From Sceloporus undulatus (Eukaryota; Chordata; Lepidosauria; Squamata; Phrynosomatidae): a stretch of DNA of 64,000 bases. Positions 1 to 13,700 of the stretch are shown piece by piece. Both the position numbers and the translations under genes were made by a program. Within the stretch, counting starts at the first letter, position 1. Every line of letters starts with the position of its first letter. Where the stretch lies: assembly GCF_019175285.1 (NCBI RefSeq), contig NC_056523.1:292844542-292908541 (forward strand), in the 5' to 3' direction. The notes under the pieces are model-generated. The model had not been told where the DNA came from, searched no databases, and saw only the letters and a list, made by a program, of their open reading frames with translations.

Positions 1-3
1 TAG

Positions 4-138
4 GACTTTCACGTGAAGGGCTTACATGTTGATGGACTGAGACCAACACCATACAAAACTATGACAGTAAAAGATCCCAGTATTCCTACAGGATGCTATC
101 AGACTGTATGTGAGTACATACAAGTGCTGAGAGAATAG
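4..138 (+). CDS. Possible 3'-terminal coding exon of an unidentified convergent gene
   Basis: An AG at positions 2-3 is followed by 44 open codons and a TAG at 136-138. The peptide has ordinary composition, with a segment around VDGLRPTPYKTMTVKDP, but I do not recognise it. A 45-codon open frame is expected by chance fairly often, and the window edge hides any polypyrimidine tract. In other vertebrates, as I recall, CMYA5 lies convergent to MTX3, so a last exon here would fit synteny. The peptide does not obviously look like a SPRY-domain end, so I do not assign it. Confidence 0.2.
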   Translation, partial: DFHVKGLHVDGLRPTPYKTMTVKDPSIPTGCYQTVCEYIQVLRE

Positions 139-1241
139 AACTGTTTGAAAACGGAAGCATTTAGTGAAAAGGCAAGGTAGCACAACCTGGGGGAGTAGAG
201 GCTGAAGATGTAATCAGATTATAAAAGAGCACACCAGGAGCTTGAGAAGGAGCAGATGAAACACAAGACAGAAGTGATCAACTTGGCAGTTTTAAGATTA
301 TGCTTAAGGATTTCACCCCCTTTATTCCTGGTGATGGCCCACATGCATCTTTATCTAGCAACAAGACAGCACACAAGTTGAACAGCTCCAAGTGAATGGT
401 GCTAAATGTATTCCAAGCTTGTCTAAGGAGGATGTTGCTGAGATATGTAATAATATGTCTGACTGCTGTATATAAAAAGGTCTAGGTTGAAATATGACTT
501 TAAAAAAAGATGTTCAGAGCCTTACATTTCAAATAAGAAAAAAAAATCATGTGGACCTAGAGGTTAAATTAGCAGCTCTGCTGAAGAACTGGATTGAGGG
601 AGTTAAGGCAGACACTTGGGAGAACACTGGAGGGTTGGATCCATTTCGTAACCAAACTTATGGATCAGAGATAAGATGTCTGCATGGGCTGAATAAAACA
701 GCGTCCCTGGGTCCTCTCAGCAGGGAGACTGGACAATGCACAACCCAACCCCAGTTCTACTGCAAACAAATTGGATGACAGTCAGCCTGTCCAGGAACAG
801 AGAAGGGTTAATAACAATCTTAACATATATTAAAATAAATTATTATTTGCTCTGGATCATCCATAAAGATCTAGAGTCCACCATTCTGATGCTGGACAGC
901 TGTTTGAAATGTGTCCCACTCTGCTGTCCAGCGCATCAACTGCTGCCAGCAGTCACTTGCTCTGAGGTCAAAATGAAGTGCCCAGCCATGTGACTGAGGT
1001 TAAGTGCCTCGTTCTGACATTAGAGTGACGTGAACTGAGGTGGCAGTGGATGCACTGGGCAGCAGAGCAGGACGCGCATGTGATTAGCTGAATGGCATTG
1101 GGATGGAAGGCCTTTCAACAGGGGATGGTCAAGGCAGCTCCAGAGTCAGGATACTCCAGGCTGCCCTGCACAAGTGCAGAAAGGACCTTAGGGATGTCTT
1201 CCAGGCAAAACAACTAGCTGACTGATTTGTATTAAATCATC
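139..1241. other. Gene-free stretch left of the MTX3 3' end
   Basis: No open frame here looks like a gene. If the frame at 4-138 is a terminal exon, this would be its 3' UTR; an AATAAA at 834-839 on the plus strand would suit that. A TATAAAA-like run lies near 471-477. No repeat family was recognised. Confidence 0.3.
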
Positions 1242-4200
1242 TTTATTCAGTAGATTCTCAAGTCTGAAAGAACGGCATCAAGACTCATATTCTGTTTTCT
1301 ATAACAAAAACACATTTTTAAAAAGTCTTTAGCCTTAAATAATTTTACAGCTGAACTCGCGCTTAGCAATTTCCTAATGACATAACTGCCCCACTGTTTT
1401 TATTTTCTGCTAGAATAGACACCTTCTTTATCAATCACAGATTTTGCCCCTTCAAACAGAAAATCTAAGATTGAGAACAATAAACCTCAATATTTTTAAC
1501 TGAGAAAAGTGAGCAATTCGTTTTTCTCTTTAAGGCCATATCAGGACTAAAGCAAATGCCTTTTTAAAAATATATAAAACATTTTCAATAGAGCATTGAT
1601 GTATTTACAAGACAGAGCATGGCATTTGTGCAGTCTAATCCTATGCATGTTCAAATTCAGAGAAAAACTCACTGAGTTCAATAGTCACTGATTCCCAAGT
1701 GACTGTAACACCACAGACATAATTATACATGTTTCTTGGTCTGCCACATATATAAAACAGAGAAGGTTAGTTACGGTAACTTTACAGCATTCTTCATGAT
1801 TATTTGTTATGTTAGATACATTTTGGAAAAACAAAGTAACAGAATCTCATTTGATGTTCTTTGCTGAGCATAATGTTAACATTTTCCTCTTTAACATACA
1901 TTCTTAGGATTATAACCATGTGACTATATCTGCATCTTCAAATAAGTAAAGAAGTAAATTGATTCTTGCTATGCATTCAAAATAATTATTTTAAATAAGA
2001 TTTGTGAAATAGTTTTACATTCATTCTTTTATAAAGTAATATTCTGTAACTACATTTGTACATACAATTTACAGGCTTATTTGTACAGCTGTTCCTGTAC
2101 ATATACAGAACACTGAAAGTAAATTGAGAGAAATGTATCAAGCTTGTTTGATTTGGCAAAATAAGGTTAGATTAAAAGAGATCTGCATTTTATACCTATC
2201 CCAAAGTTATTTATCTAAAATCAGACACCAAATGATCAAATGTTTAAGGGCAGTTATCACTCTGGCAGAGACTTGTTTCAAAAGCATTTGTGAATATATT
2301 GAAAATTCAGAAAATTTTAGAATAATGAACAGGTCCCACCTCAATTCTGTGCAGCCCATATTCCATGCTGAATCTATTGCAATTTTCTGGTGTTTGCCAA
2401 GTTGGAAAAAGTGCCTGAGAAAGTGGCAAGACAATCCCAAAATATCCATGATAAGTATTTTTCAGATTTCTTCCTGCTCACCGTAAACTGTGTTCTCTTG
2501 ATGAAATGAGCTCACTCTTCTGTTAAATATGGTAATCAGGTCTAATTTAGAATAATAAATTAGCTCAGTCTAATTTAGAATAATACAATTGCTGGACTAC
2601 TTGAGACACAGCTACTGTTAAGATAAACATATCTCACATTATTCTAAGTTAATGCTACATGGTCAACCTGATTTAAGGATTTTCTATGCATACAGACATT
2701 GTCAGGCATTCAGAGATACTGCAGGGCCATTTGCTTTACTGCAGTTTCTGGAACTAACCTATGACTGCTTCAGGACTGAATGGCGGTCTGCAACATTAGT
2801 TTTGTTGCTTGGAGAAATGTATGCCTAATAATGCCTCTGGGCATGGCAGAGTATCTGCAAAGCTTTGTACCAGATTGACATCCCCTTATTCAATTAAGTT
2901 ACTTATACAACTTTAAAAATTACTGTGGTCTTGAGAGATTTATTAGGGATAAATGCACAAAAGCAAAAGCTAATGAATCTGGAAGAAGGCCATGTACACT
3001 GAAATAATGCCAATATGGTATAATGAGCTGGATCCAGATTTGAAATAACCAGAAGATGTGGAGAGGGCAAGCCCCTGAAAAGCTGTTCTAGGGGCTTGGG
3101 GAACGATCTGTAGCAGCATGAAAGGTAACACTAAAGGATGGAGGGGGGAAAACAGCTAAACCTGCTGCAAATTTGAAGGTGGTGATGATATTATGGTCAA
3201 GCCTATCCTATTCTTGATAACAGCCAGATCTGAATAGAGCTTCTATATGAATATTATTTTTTAAAATGTACTTTTTAAAAACTGCATCAATGTGAAGCAC
3301 TGGTTGCAAAAACATAGTACAAAATGTCAAATATCTCCTTTTGTTCCTCTTTGTGCCAAGTAAGGCCTCAAACAGGAGTCCCACAAGGGCTGCCATCAGG
3401 CCGATCCAGGGGCGGGGTGTGCACATGACACATGTCCCCGCACTGCTCAGAGGCCACACAGACGCTGCACCAGGGCCGCCAAATGTGGCCAACAACCAGC
3501 CATGAAAGGAGTGGTTTCTCACCACTCCTTTTTGTGGCCCTTTCCGGATCATGGCACCAGGCACCCTTGGGACTCCAGCATCTGCTCAGGTGAATGCGAC
3601 GGTCAAGAGCACTTGTTATCAGCTTCGGCTGATTCGCCAGCTGCGCCCATACCTGGCCCAGAGGGACCTAGAAACTGTTGTACATGCTCTGGTAACTTCG
3701 AGACTGGATTTCTGCAACGTACTCTACATGGGGCAACCCTTATACCAAACTCGGAAGCTGCAAATGGTGCAAAATATGGCAGCCCGGCTGGTCACAGGTG
3801 CGACCAGGACCAGCCATATAACACCAGTTTTAAAAGATCTTCATTGGCTGCCCATTCGCTTCCGAGCTCAATATAAGGTGTTGGTAATCACCTATAAAGC
3901 CCTAAATGGCTTGGGCCCAGGATACCTGAAGGACCGCCTCTCCCCGTACATTCCGCCTCGCACCCTCAGAACGCCTGGGCAGCAGCTACTGAAGGTGCCT
4001 GGGGCTAGGTTGGCCTCCACCACTCGGAGGACGTTCTCCATAGCTGCCCCAGCCCTTTGGAATGCGCTGCCCACAGAGTTCCGCTCGTCCACTACCCTGG
4101 CCCAATTTAGGAAGGACCTTAAAACCTTCCTATTCCAACAGGCATTCCCCGAGTAAATATCCTGTGGGCCTCCCCTCTCTCTTTCGTGGCCAAGAGGTTG

Positions 4201-4883
4201 GGCTTTGGGGCTACTGTTGGTTTGTTTTTAAAAGTGGTTTTTATTGTAATGGTTTGTATTTTAATATGTTGTTAGCCGCCCTGATCGGAGGAAGGGCGGC
4301 ATATAAATAAAAATTTTATTTATTATTATTTATTTATCTGGCTGCCACTGTCCCATGGCAATTGGGACAGGAGCAGTCTCTGGCCACTCCTACTGTCCCA
4401 TCTGTTTCACCCCATTGTTGACAATCTGATTTCCCTAAACTATTTTAACCACATTAAAAATCTATAAAAAGTGGTGATTAAAGAAACTATTCTGACACAC
4501 AATAACCCGTTCGAGCCATAACATGATTGCAGACAAAAATGAAGCTTAATCTGACAAAAGAGACTGATGTATTTGCATTATTTCCAAGGACAGAATTCTA
4601 CCTTTTGGTTAAGCAATGTACTAACCCTAAAAGGCAAGCATTATGCAGCACCTGAGGTGACCTTATACCATACAGTACAATCAGTCAACAATTTGTAAGC
4701 GGTCAGCTTGGACATTTACAGTTTCCATTATATCCATAGGATGCACTGGTTAAGAGATTGTGCTGGCTCCAATTAATCAATCCACCTTTCTCCCTATGTT
4801 CACGTACATACACAATTAGTGCAAAGATCAATTAGAACAAAACATTGTATCAGAACACCCATATAAATATGACATGAAAACTC
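1242..4883 (-). other. MTX3: Probable MTX3 3' UTR with distal poly(A) signal
   Basis: This AT-rich, mostly unique sequence follows the MTX3 stop codon. On the minus strand an AATAAA lies at 1242-1247, with A/T-rich sequence just past it, and another at about 2937-2942. A long 3' UTR fits what I recall of mammalian MTX3. An L2 LINE (3584-4337) sits inside it in the opposite orientation. The true cleavage site cannot be told from sequence alone. Confidence 0.4.
3584..4337 (+). mobile_element. 5'-truncated L2/CR1-clade LINE, 3' end
   Basis: The frame from about 3586 to 4156 encodes the C-terminal part of an L2-type reverse transcriptase, including [14 protein letters not shown] and [17 protein letters not shown] 3' UTR follows, with the typical end GGGCGGCATATAAATAAA and a TTATT-rich tail. 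It is the same family as the minus-strand copy at 56.16-57.70 kb, which has nearly the same peptide. The frame stays open to its stop, so the copy is fairly young. It is antisense to MTX3 within the likely 3' UTR. Confidence 0.85.
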
Positions 4884-4994
4884 TCAGGGTGATAAGCGAT
4901 TTGGGGAACTATTTCCTTCCCCAGCTTTAGACAGTTTGAGAGTTGTCAGCTTACGTGGAGGGTGCTGAGGGCTCTTTCGAAGATTATCATCCAT
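4884..4994 (-). CDS. MTX3: MTX3 exon 9 with stop codon
   Basis: It encodes [20 protein letters not shown], then [16 protein letters not shown] and TGA (4886-4884). The acceptor is TTGCAG. The tail is hydrophilic and lacks a membrane segment. Confidence 0.96.
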   Translation of the reverse strand: MDDNLRKSPQHPPRKLTTLKLSKAGEGNSSPNRLSP

Positions 4995-7704
4995 CTGCAA
5001 AAACAACAGATGTGCTAATTCAGATATTAAAGAAAGGTATCTATAATAAAATCTTCATGAGCTAGCATTAAATTAGAGTGGGACTTTGGTATCCACAAAG
5101 GATCCATTCCAGACCCTCCCCCTCAATCAATACCAAAAAATGCAGGAACTTAAGTCCTGTTCTCCCTAATGGCAGCATGATGTGCACACACCCACTAGTG
5201 CAGCCAATAGTGTGAACACACCCACTAGTGCACATGCTGCCACTGGGGACAACAGGGGCTTGCTATCCGTGGATGGTTAAATCCACAGATGGCAGGTCCA
5301 CAGATAAGGAGGTCCCACTCTATAGTATTTTACAAGGCAATTTATTAAACATACATATGATGCAGTCTCATCAAAATCTAAGGAACCAGATAAGACTAAT
5401 GTTCAGTGAATCTCTTGTAGCAGCATGATTTAGCATTCCTTGATATTTCAACTGGCAAGTATTTCAGTATCTGAAAATATGAACCACCTCCAAATAAGTC
5501 GTATTAACTGTACACAAGTTTAAATGTTAAATCTTAATGTATGAGAGAAGTGTTTCTGGTATTGCTCCTGCACAACTGGCATAATGTACAAATAACTAAC
5601 CATATGGAAACGGGCTGATAAGAACTTGTTTGTCTCACAGAACTGGCATTCTGCCCTCTCATTACAGTGCAGATGCCACAGCTAAGACCCACACAATTAC
5701 TCCATACTCCTGCTGCCCCCACCATAAAACAGAATACTACTACAGTTCCACAGAATCCATTCATAAAACAAATCTCTCACACGTCAGGATAACATTTAAT
5801 AGACTCCTCTTACTTTTGAAAGCAACTTGCACTGGTGATTGTCACTCAGTACTGCTAGGCTGCAGTTTTAGAATTTAAGTAAATTTAACCTGAATGCAGG
5901 ATTTAAAGTAACACTGACAAAAATTTGCATCCAAATGCATCCGAGGAAGTAGACTGAAGTCTACGAAAGCTCATACTGCCAATTTCTTTCTTTCAGTTAG
6001 TCTCAAAGGTGCTCCAAGATCTCTCTACATACTGATTCTACAGACTAACATGACTATAACTTTGAATAGTGACATCACTAGGGGAGTGCGGACTGCACCA
6101 GGTGACACCCTAAGGGAGGGGTCACACCACTGTTCCTCAAACACCTACCTTTGGGCAGAAACAGGCTGTGGCATTCATCTGCTACTCTTTAAAATACTTT
6201 AAGAGATGGTGAGAGTGGGGTGAACCTCAGTGGGAGGAGAAAAGAGAGGCTCCAGAATTTTTTAAAATTAAAATTTCAAATTTTTAATTTTTTTAAAAAA
6301 ATAAAATTCTAAAAAAATTCTATTCTTTTTCCAATTTCTTTTAAAACATCACATTTTAACCAAATCCTCATTTTGTATATGTAAATACATATAGGTTGTG
6401 TGTATGCTATTATAATTTGAAGGTATAAGTTTAATTTTACTTACAACTGTTAGTATGGCATTTGGTAGTATCTGGGAATTATGAATGATGAGTAAAATGA
6501 GAGCAAAAAAGCATTACTCGGGATTCTGTATAGCGTGAAATGTGAGGAGGAGGTCAATGGGGGAGGGGGTGACTGGTAACCAGTACTGTTCAGCATGACA
6601 TGAACATGATTTATTTAAAGAAAAAGAGAGGGATCAATCCTGATTAGATGGGGTTATTTAATAATATCCTCATAAGAATGTTATGTTTCAAATGCAAATT
6701 ATATGTATAAAATTCACAGTGTGCCTTTATGCCTGTCTACATAAAAATGAGTATGACTGAATTCAGTGTGACTTGCTCCTAGGTAAATGCATACAGTGCT
6801 GCAGCTTTACCTACTTCTGCTGGGAACTGACAGAACAATCAACGTAACATGTGACCAAATTATTTTAAGTTTCTAACATTCTGTCTGATGATTACTGGAA
6901 GCCATAATCAAACTGTACATTATGAACTGATGTGACCAATGTCAGCCTCAATGTTTGCATGACTGTTATTGCTGGTAAAAGACTGCCTATTCCAAATCTG
7001 GATATGATGCCAAAGTTTGGTGTTAATTGTAATATTCCATCTAAGAAAATACAAGTGATCCAAGTACTGCTGCCTAATTCACTTTTGAAGAAAGTGAATA
7101 TGTGGATTTTAATAAACTAAGCATTATAACCTTTATAATAACTTTATAATTATTATAACTTCCAACTGTCATCCCCTCCCTCCTTCCAACTGTCATCGTC
7201 TGGCCTTAGAGGGAGTGAAAGGACAGGCCATCGGGCCTGAAGAGAAGAGCCCCCCTCCCTCCTCCCCACTGTCATCCTCTGGCCTGAGAGGGAGTGAAAG
7301 ACAGGCACAAGCCTGGACCGAGAAGAGAGATCCCTCCCCACCCCCTTCCAGCGTCACCGCTGCCTTAGAGGGAGTGAATCAGGCCCAACGCCAATCGGCC
7401 TGAAGAGGAAGACCCTCCCCGCCCTTCCTGCCAACTGTCATCTTCTGGCCTGGGAGGGAGTGAAAGGACAGGCCCAACACTATCGGGTCCAGCCTCGATT
7501 AAAAAAGAGCCCTCCATCTGCCTTGGTCCAGGCCTCAGAGGGAGAGAAGAATGTTAGACCTGATCCCCTCCCCCCTCTCCATTCCCTTCTCCTTTTGTGT
7601 CGTGTCTTTTTAGATTGTAAACCTGAGGGCAGGGAACTGTCTATTATCCCCTCTGTTGTAAGCCGCCCAGATTCCCAGTGATTGGGCGGTATATAAATAA
7701 ATCC

Positions 7705-7753
<49 letters not shown>

Positions 7754-10700
7754 GTGCAACAAGGTCACTTAGCAGTGTATTGCTAAAACAATTTTTAGGG
7801 CCAAATTAGATATGACAGTGTCATTTTTATGTTTTTAAATAAGGCAGTAAAACTGATTTGGAAGGGTGCAAATCTAAAAGTGAAAGCTAAACTAGGATGA
7901 GTAAATGCAGAAATTATCCCTTCCTTTCATTTTTCTCCTTGCTGTTTCTTTCTTCAAATACTTTTCTCCAAGCAAGAGTAACTTTCAACTAATTTGGATG
8001 GGGGGGGGAGATGTTTTGTGAAGATAAGGTAGGGCAGCTAGGATAGATCCTACTCTCCTCATCTATATGTCCACTTTCCTTCTGAGTCCTACACACTTTT
8101 TCTAAATGGCTGAATACACAATTGACACAAACACACTCAACTGCTATCACTGGGTCTGTGTACATGGGTGAAAAAACCCATCCTCATCCCGAGACTAGCG
8201 CTGCCTGTTTGCACAATGCAGTGACTTCTGACAGAATAGTACAGGCTTTTCCCGTCAACCTGCCTTTGCCCCAGATGAGGTTTTGTGGCATATGAACAGA
8301 AGGATCATCCTGAATTGGGCTGAGCCGGGTATTCACACACCAGATGTTATGCCACTCCCGTTCCTCATGCTGAGCAGCGCAGGGAAAGGGGATGACCTAT
8401 CCCCGGACCCACCACCAATGCATATCTGCAGGTCCCAGTCATATGACTGAAGGATCCTTCCACTCTCTCTACTCGTTGCTCACACAAGTGAGCCCACTAT
8501 CAGAAGAAACAGTGGTACACTAAGTGGCCTGTGCATGGAGCTCCTGCAAGCATAGAAGCAGCAACAGCAGCTCCAGGGACAGGGGATGGACCAGCCATGT
8601 TGATGCAGTATCAGGCCAGCTGGCCTATGCAAACAATGCTGTACTGCCTCATGGGTGTGGCCCAGTGTGTGTGGCTGCCATCATGGCCAAGCCGGGGCCA
8701 GTTCCAGAGCATAATGCTCTACACTGGCCCCACACTTTTGCCCAGTGCAGACAAGAGCATCATATCCAGTTTAGTTCTTAGTGAAGAAAAAGATAATTAA
8801 AAAAAAAAAACAACTGGAGATGGAATGAAACAAGGAGAACCTTTTCAATCAGGATGGATTCCTTATTTACAAGCTGTGTGAGTTTCTGCAGATTTGCATC
8901 AACTGTGTCTTGACCCACTGGAGAGACACCTAATAGCCAAAACACACAAGAAGAGAAACAAAATTAGAAAGAATTACAAATTCTCTTTGCAAGCTTTTAT
9001 GGATTTTTACAGGAAGGAGAAAGTCAATACTTGCATACTCTAACCAATACAAAATTCAAAGTCCTTTCCCATCTCCATTTAAAAAATCCTCCAAATATTA
9101 AAAAAATAAAAGACTTCCAAAATACTCTGGAAAAATAATCCTAATATTGTTTCAGTGCAAATACAGACACATCCTTCTTTTGAAAATGGCACATGCTGAA
9201 ACATAAATGGGTGGCTTACCTGATAATTGTAGTCTAAAGTAGCAACTGAGAATGTCATCACAGAAGCGACACAAATTGGGAAGCAATTTCAAATGATCTT
9301 GTAACTGGACTTTAGGAAATGGTACTTTATAGAGAGGAGCAAGAAAACCAAACACAAAGGCATCCAGAGTTGTAGGCCTTGAGATAACAAATAGTGGACA
9401 CAGTTACCCCAAATTCCATAAGACACTTTTGAAACAGACAAATATAAAACACCACTATGTTTTGAAGATTCCCACATTAGCATGCAACCTAATTCATGAG
9501 GGAACCACATGTATCTCACACAACATGTAGTGTCACTCACTATTTTCATGGTGGTTTACTGAAGTTGGGCTTTGTCATCATGACACTATCTTTATCAAAT
9601 GGGTTACAGAAATAAATTGTTCATGGCATCCAATGGCACTTTTTTTATGACAGGCAATATGACAGACACAAACTTATCAAACAAGGGATGTAACCAAGGC
9701 CCGGTACACACGGGCTAAAAGCGGCGTGGTGCAGCCAATACTAAGGTTTGGAAGCGCGCAGCAACCCTACGCTCCTGAACCTTAGTATGTATGGCATCAT
9801 GGCGGCCTTCCATCCATACAGGGGCAGCCATGATGCCACCACCGCCATACAGCGACCAGACGTCACTAACAGGAAGTGGCATCATGGCGGCACCCATTCC
9901 TGCTTCCAGCATCACAAAAAAGAAGCCGCTCTAGGCAGCTCTTTTTTTGCAGCACAGACATGGGGCTTACAGGAGCGGCACAGAACCTCTCGTCTGTATT
10001 GCCCCCAAGTTCACAGCCTGTTTCAAGAGAACTGCCACATTCACACATCGCAATAAATAACCCAACATGCTAATACATGTTACAGAATTGCTCCTATTTG
10101 GTTCCTCTTGAAAACAGAAGCTGCTAAATCAGTCACACGTCTTCCAAATGTGGTATGTTTACTGATATTTGTGAACCAGGAACTTTAGCTTATCTCCAGA
10201 GCTTACAACATATTACAAGTAATGATTTACAACCAATTACTCCAAGTGTGTAGTAACTGAGCACTAATATTATTACTTTTTAAAAATGTAATGACTAATT
10301 GCAATATTTTTGGACAAGGAGTAGTGTTTACTTCCTAACATTAATCTATGGTTCTTTTTGATACATTGTTAAAAAAATCAACAGCTATTAAAAATAACTA
10401 AAAAGTAACATACCCCTAAAGGAAAAATATCAACAAGTTACTTTTTAAAGGCAACAGGGAATAAATAACATTGTTTTAAAAATAATAATTTTGCAAGCCT
10501 TGTCTGTCCCCTGACAAAGCAGTTAGAAGCCTGGGATTGTTGTTTGCATGTCTGAAGAATGACAAGTCACAGTTGCCCTTTTGCACACAGCCAGGAAATA
10601 AATTGTGAACAAAAAGTCCAAAGACTGTTTAACCACTCCCACTTGCAGTGGGAGAAATGAGGCAGTGCACCTAAGCAGACAGTTTGTAAACTATGGATGT

Positions 10701-13700
10701 TATACCCAGATTTGTTCTAAACTATGTCTGAACCAGCTGACTGTTATGCCCAAAATTAGCAAATATCAAACTGTGATACAGATGGAAACAGCCATTCAGT
10801 GTTCAGTTGAGATATTTTATTACTCCCTAGAACAGAGGCCTAAAAAGACACCCAATTCTGCACATTTGCAATAGAAGCCAGCGTTGCATAGCACTGTCTG
10901 ACTAGTCCCTATGATATTGATATAAAAATAACCTCTCGGATCCTAAAGCAGGTTTGGACTTCAGAAGAATTAGTCACACTACAGTTTGTGGCCATCACAA
11001 GTTGAAGAAGGGCTGATACTAAACCTAGCATACAAAAATGGGCCTTCCCAATCTGCAAGAATCAAAACAAAAGAACATTTTATATTACAATAAGCATTTC
11101 GGCACTGACACTTCCATGGTATCTATGCTGTAAATATTCTGTACTCACATATTTCCAAAGAAAAATGGAGATGTCCACAATCTGTGTGACAGAAGATTCA
11201 GGCACTCTTTGGCATCTCTGTAAATCTAAACAGAATGAAGAACTCAGTGCTTATCTGCAAACCATTATTTATAGATATTAACCTCAATTAATGCAGTACC
11301 TCTATGATGGACAGTCAAGCATCCATGACAAACAGCCTGATTAAGCAAGGTCCAAATATATAGTGCTAAATACATGACTTTATTAAACCTTAAAGCAGGG
11401 GTGGGCAGCTTGTTCAAGGTGGTTGCATATGACCCCTGTTGGGCTTCAAAGGGCTGTACCTCTCCATTTTAAATTTTTTAAAAAAAAACTCAGCACCACT
11501 TGTTTCATGAAGGAAGCATGGGGGCAATTTTATCGTGTACTCCCTCCTGGGTTGTTTTATGCCCAAGAGAGGCCTTCTTAAACCAACAAGTATAACAGAA
11601 GTCATTTTCAGTTTACTTCCTGGTTATAAAAATTCTTAGGCCTGAAAAACCAGCTACAAGGAATGGGGGGAAATTTTGAATAAATAAATAATCTTCCCCC
11701 AATTTTGGGGTGAAGGGCCTTCAGATGCCACAAAAAAGCCTTAGTAGTCCACCTGGGGCTCACAGGATTCACTTTTCCCACTCTTGTCATACAAGAAAAA
11801 GCAAGAGAAGTATAACACACAAAACAAGTAGAAAACACAATAGCACACAAAAGTGTTGTCCTTCTGTATGATAGTTTATTTTCTATTTGTTTTGCACGTT
11901 TCCTAAACAATGCTTTTTTGTGGTATGAATTCTTATTCCCACATCCTGCTTAATGACACAAATCACATACTATTATCCGTGATTTGGCCATCTCATGAAT
12001 TAATCACCACAACTGCTGTCTGTGCGTTTCCCCCGAAAACTGTGGGTTTTGTTTTGTTTTATTCTATTTATTTTGTATTTTAAATCAATAATTACTTTAA
12101 GTAGTTTTTGTTTACTGTACCTGCCTACATGACAGAATATAAATATTTTGATAAAAATAAAGAATTATGTGATGTATATCTAGTGTACTTAAAAGCAGAG
12201 CTGAAAGTAAACAATGTCACTTGCACATTTCTGGTGGACACCAAGAGCTTAGCAGTGAAAGCAGCATACTTGGAAAAAGATTATCTTAGGAAAAGATTAT
12301 GGATGGGACAAGCAATCACATGTTCCAACATTCAACAATTCTGATGGAGGCAGCTTCTCAGGGCTACTAATGGCAGCCCCAGAACAGTGATTCTAACTCA
12401 TGGAAAAAGTGGGTGAGAGCTTGTTTTGAATTGTTTCCATGCCTCCCCATGACTGCATTTATTACCAAATGATACATTTGGTAATGATGCATTTGGTAAT
12501 CTGTTACCAAATGATACATCACTATTATAAGAGAAACTTTATTGGTGGTATATGATGCAGGAGAAGGTCTACAGTAGAGGAAGCATCACCACCCTTTAGC
12601 AAACGGGTGCCAGCATTCGCTCACAAGAGGTGATAGAACAGAGCTTCTAAGCAATCAATTCTACCCAAACTATCCCACAGCTGATGGTCCAGTTCCCCAT
12701 AGCTGGCTAAGGCTCCTTGGGCTGAGGTGCATGCCAATGGATGATGCCAATGGGAGATGGACTCCCAAGAATTATCAAGTGCAGAAGCAAACAGAAATCC
12801 AAGTGTGTAGGCACGATGCATCTGCTATACAGTGCTACCTCGGGTTATGAAATTAATTCGTTCCGCCGCGGCGTTCGTAACCTGATACATTTCGCAACCC
12901 GAAAAGGCTTTTCCGAAGCGCGGCTAGCGGCTGGAAAGCCGCTAGCCGCGCTTCGCATTTGAATTTCGCGCCGATATTTTTTTCGTAACCCGAAAAAAAT
13001 ATCGTAACCCGGAACAGTTTTTTCCAATCTAAGTTTTTCGTATCCCGGAAATTTCGTAACGCGATCAATTCGTATCCCGGGGTACCACTGTACTAATAAC
13101 TATGAGAACAGCAGGTTGGTTTACAGGTAAGTGTATTTCCCCAGACAGTTCCCATCTCAGACTTTCCCCAGCCTTGAACAGTCAAACTAAAGTTAAACTA
13201 TCTGGCAGGGCTCACTAAAACACATTAACCCTTCCTATAGACAACTGTTTGGCCATGAAGTTGACCAAAAACTCCAGTCCAGCAGTATAGCAATAGAAGT
13301 CACTCTAACTACAGGGTTGCAATAGGATTAGCCAAGAGTTACATAGTATGCTGGGCACAAGGATAATGCATGCTTACCTTAAATCATATATGTGGACAAA
13401 GAAAATTTAAAAAGAACACTCTTCATCCACAGGCAAGAAAAGAAATGCAGACATAGAAATGCAAATGTACTATAAATAGATTTGGTTTAATACAGCACAA
13501 CAGTCTACCTTGGTGATACAGTATAAATAAAGGCGGGTTATACACCGCCATTAAAGTACGCGCAGAGCGCGTACTAGGGTTAGGGAGGTGCAGTGCTTCC
13601 GCACCTCCCTAACCCTAATACGCGCTCTGCACGTAAAAAATGACGGCGGCCGTTCCAGACGGCTGCCGCCATGAGGATGTCACGGCTGCGCCGCCTCTAT

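Noticed and set aside
13580-13625. Telomere-like CTAGGGTTAGGG / CCCTAACCCTAA motifs
   Set aside because: They are sub-terminal palindromes of the Harbinger MITEs, also seen at 42.7 kb, and not tandem TTAGGG arrays.
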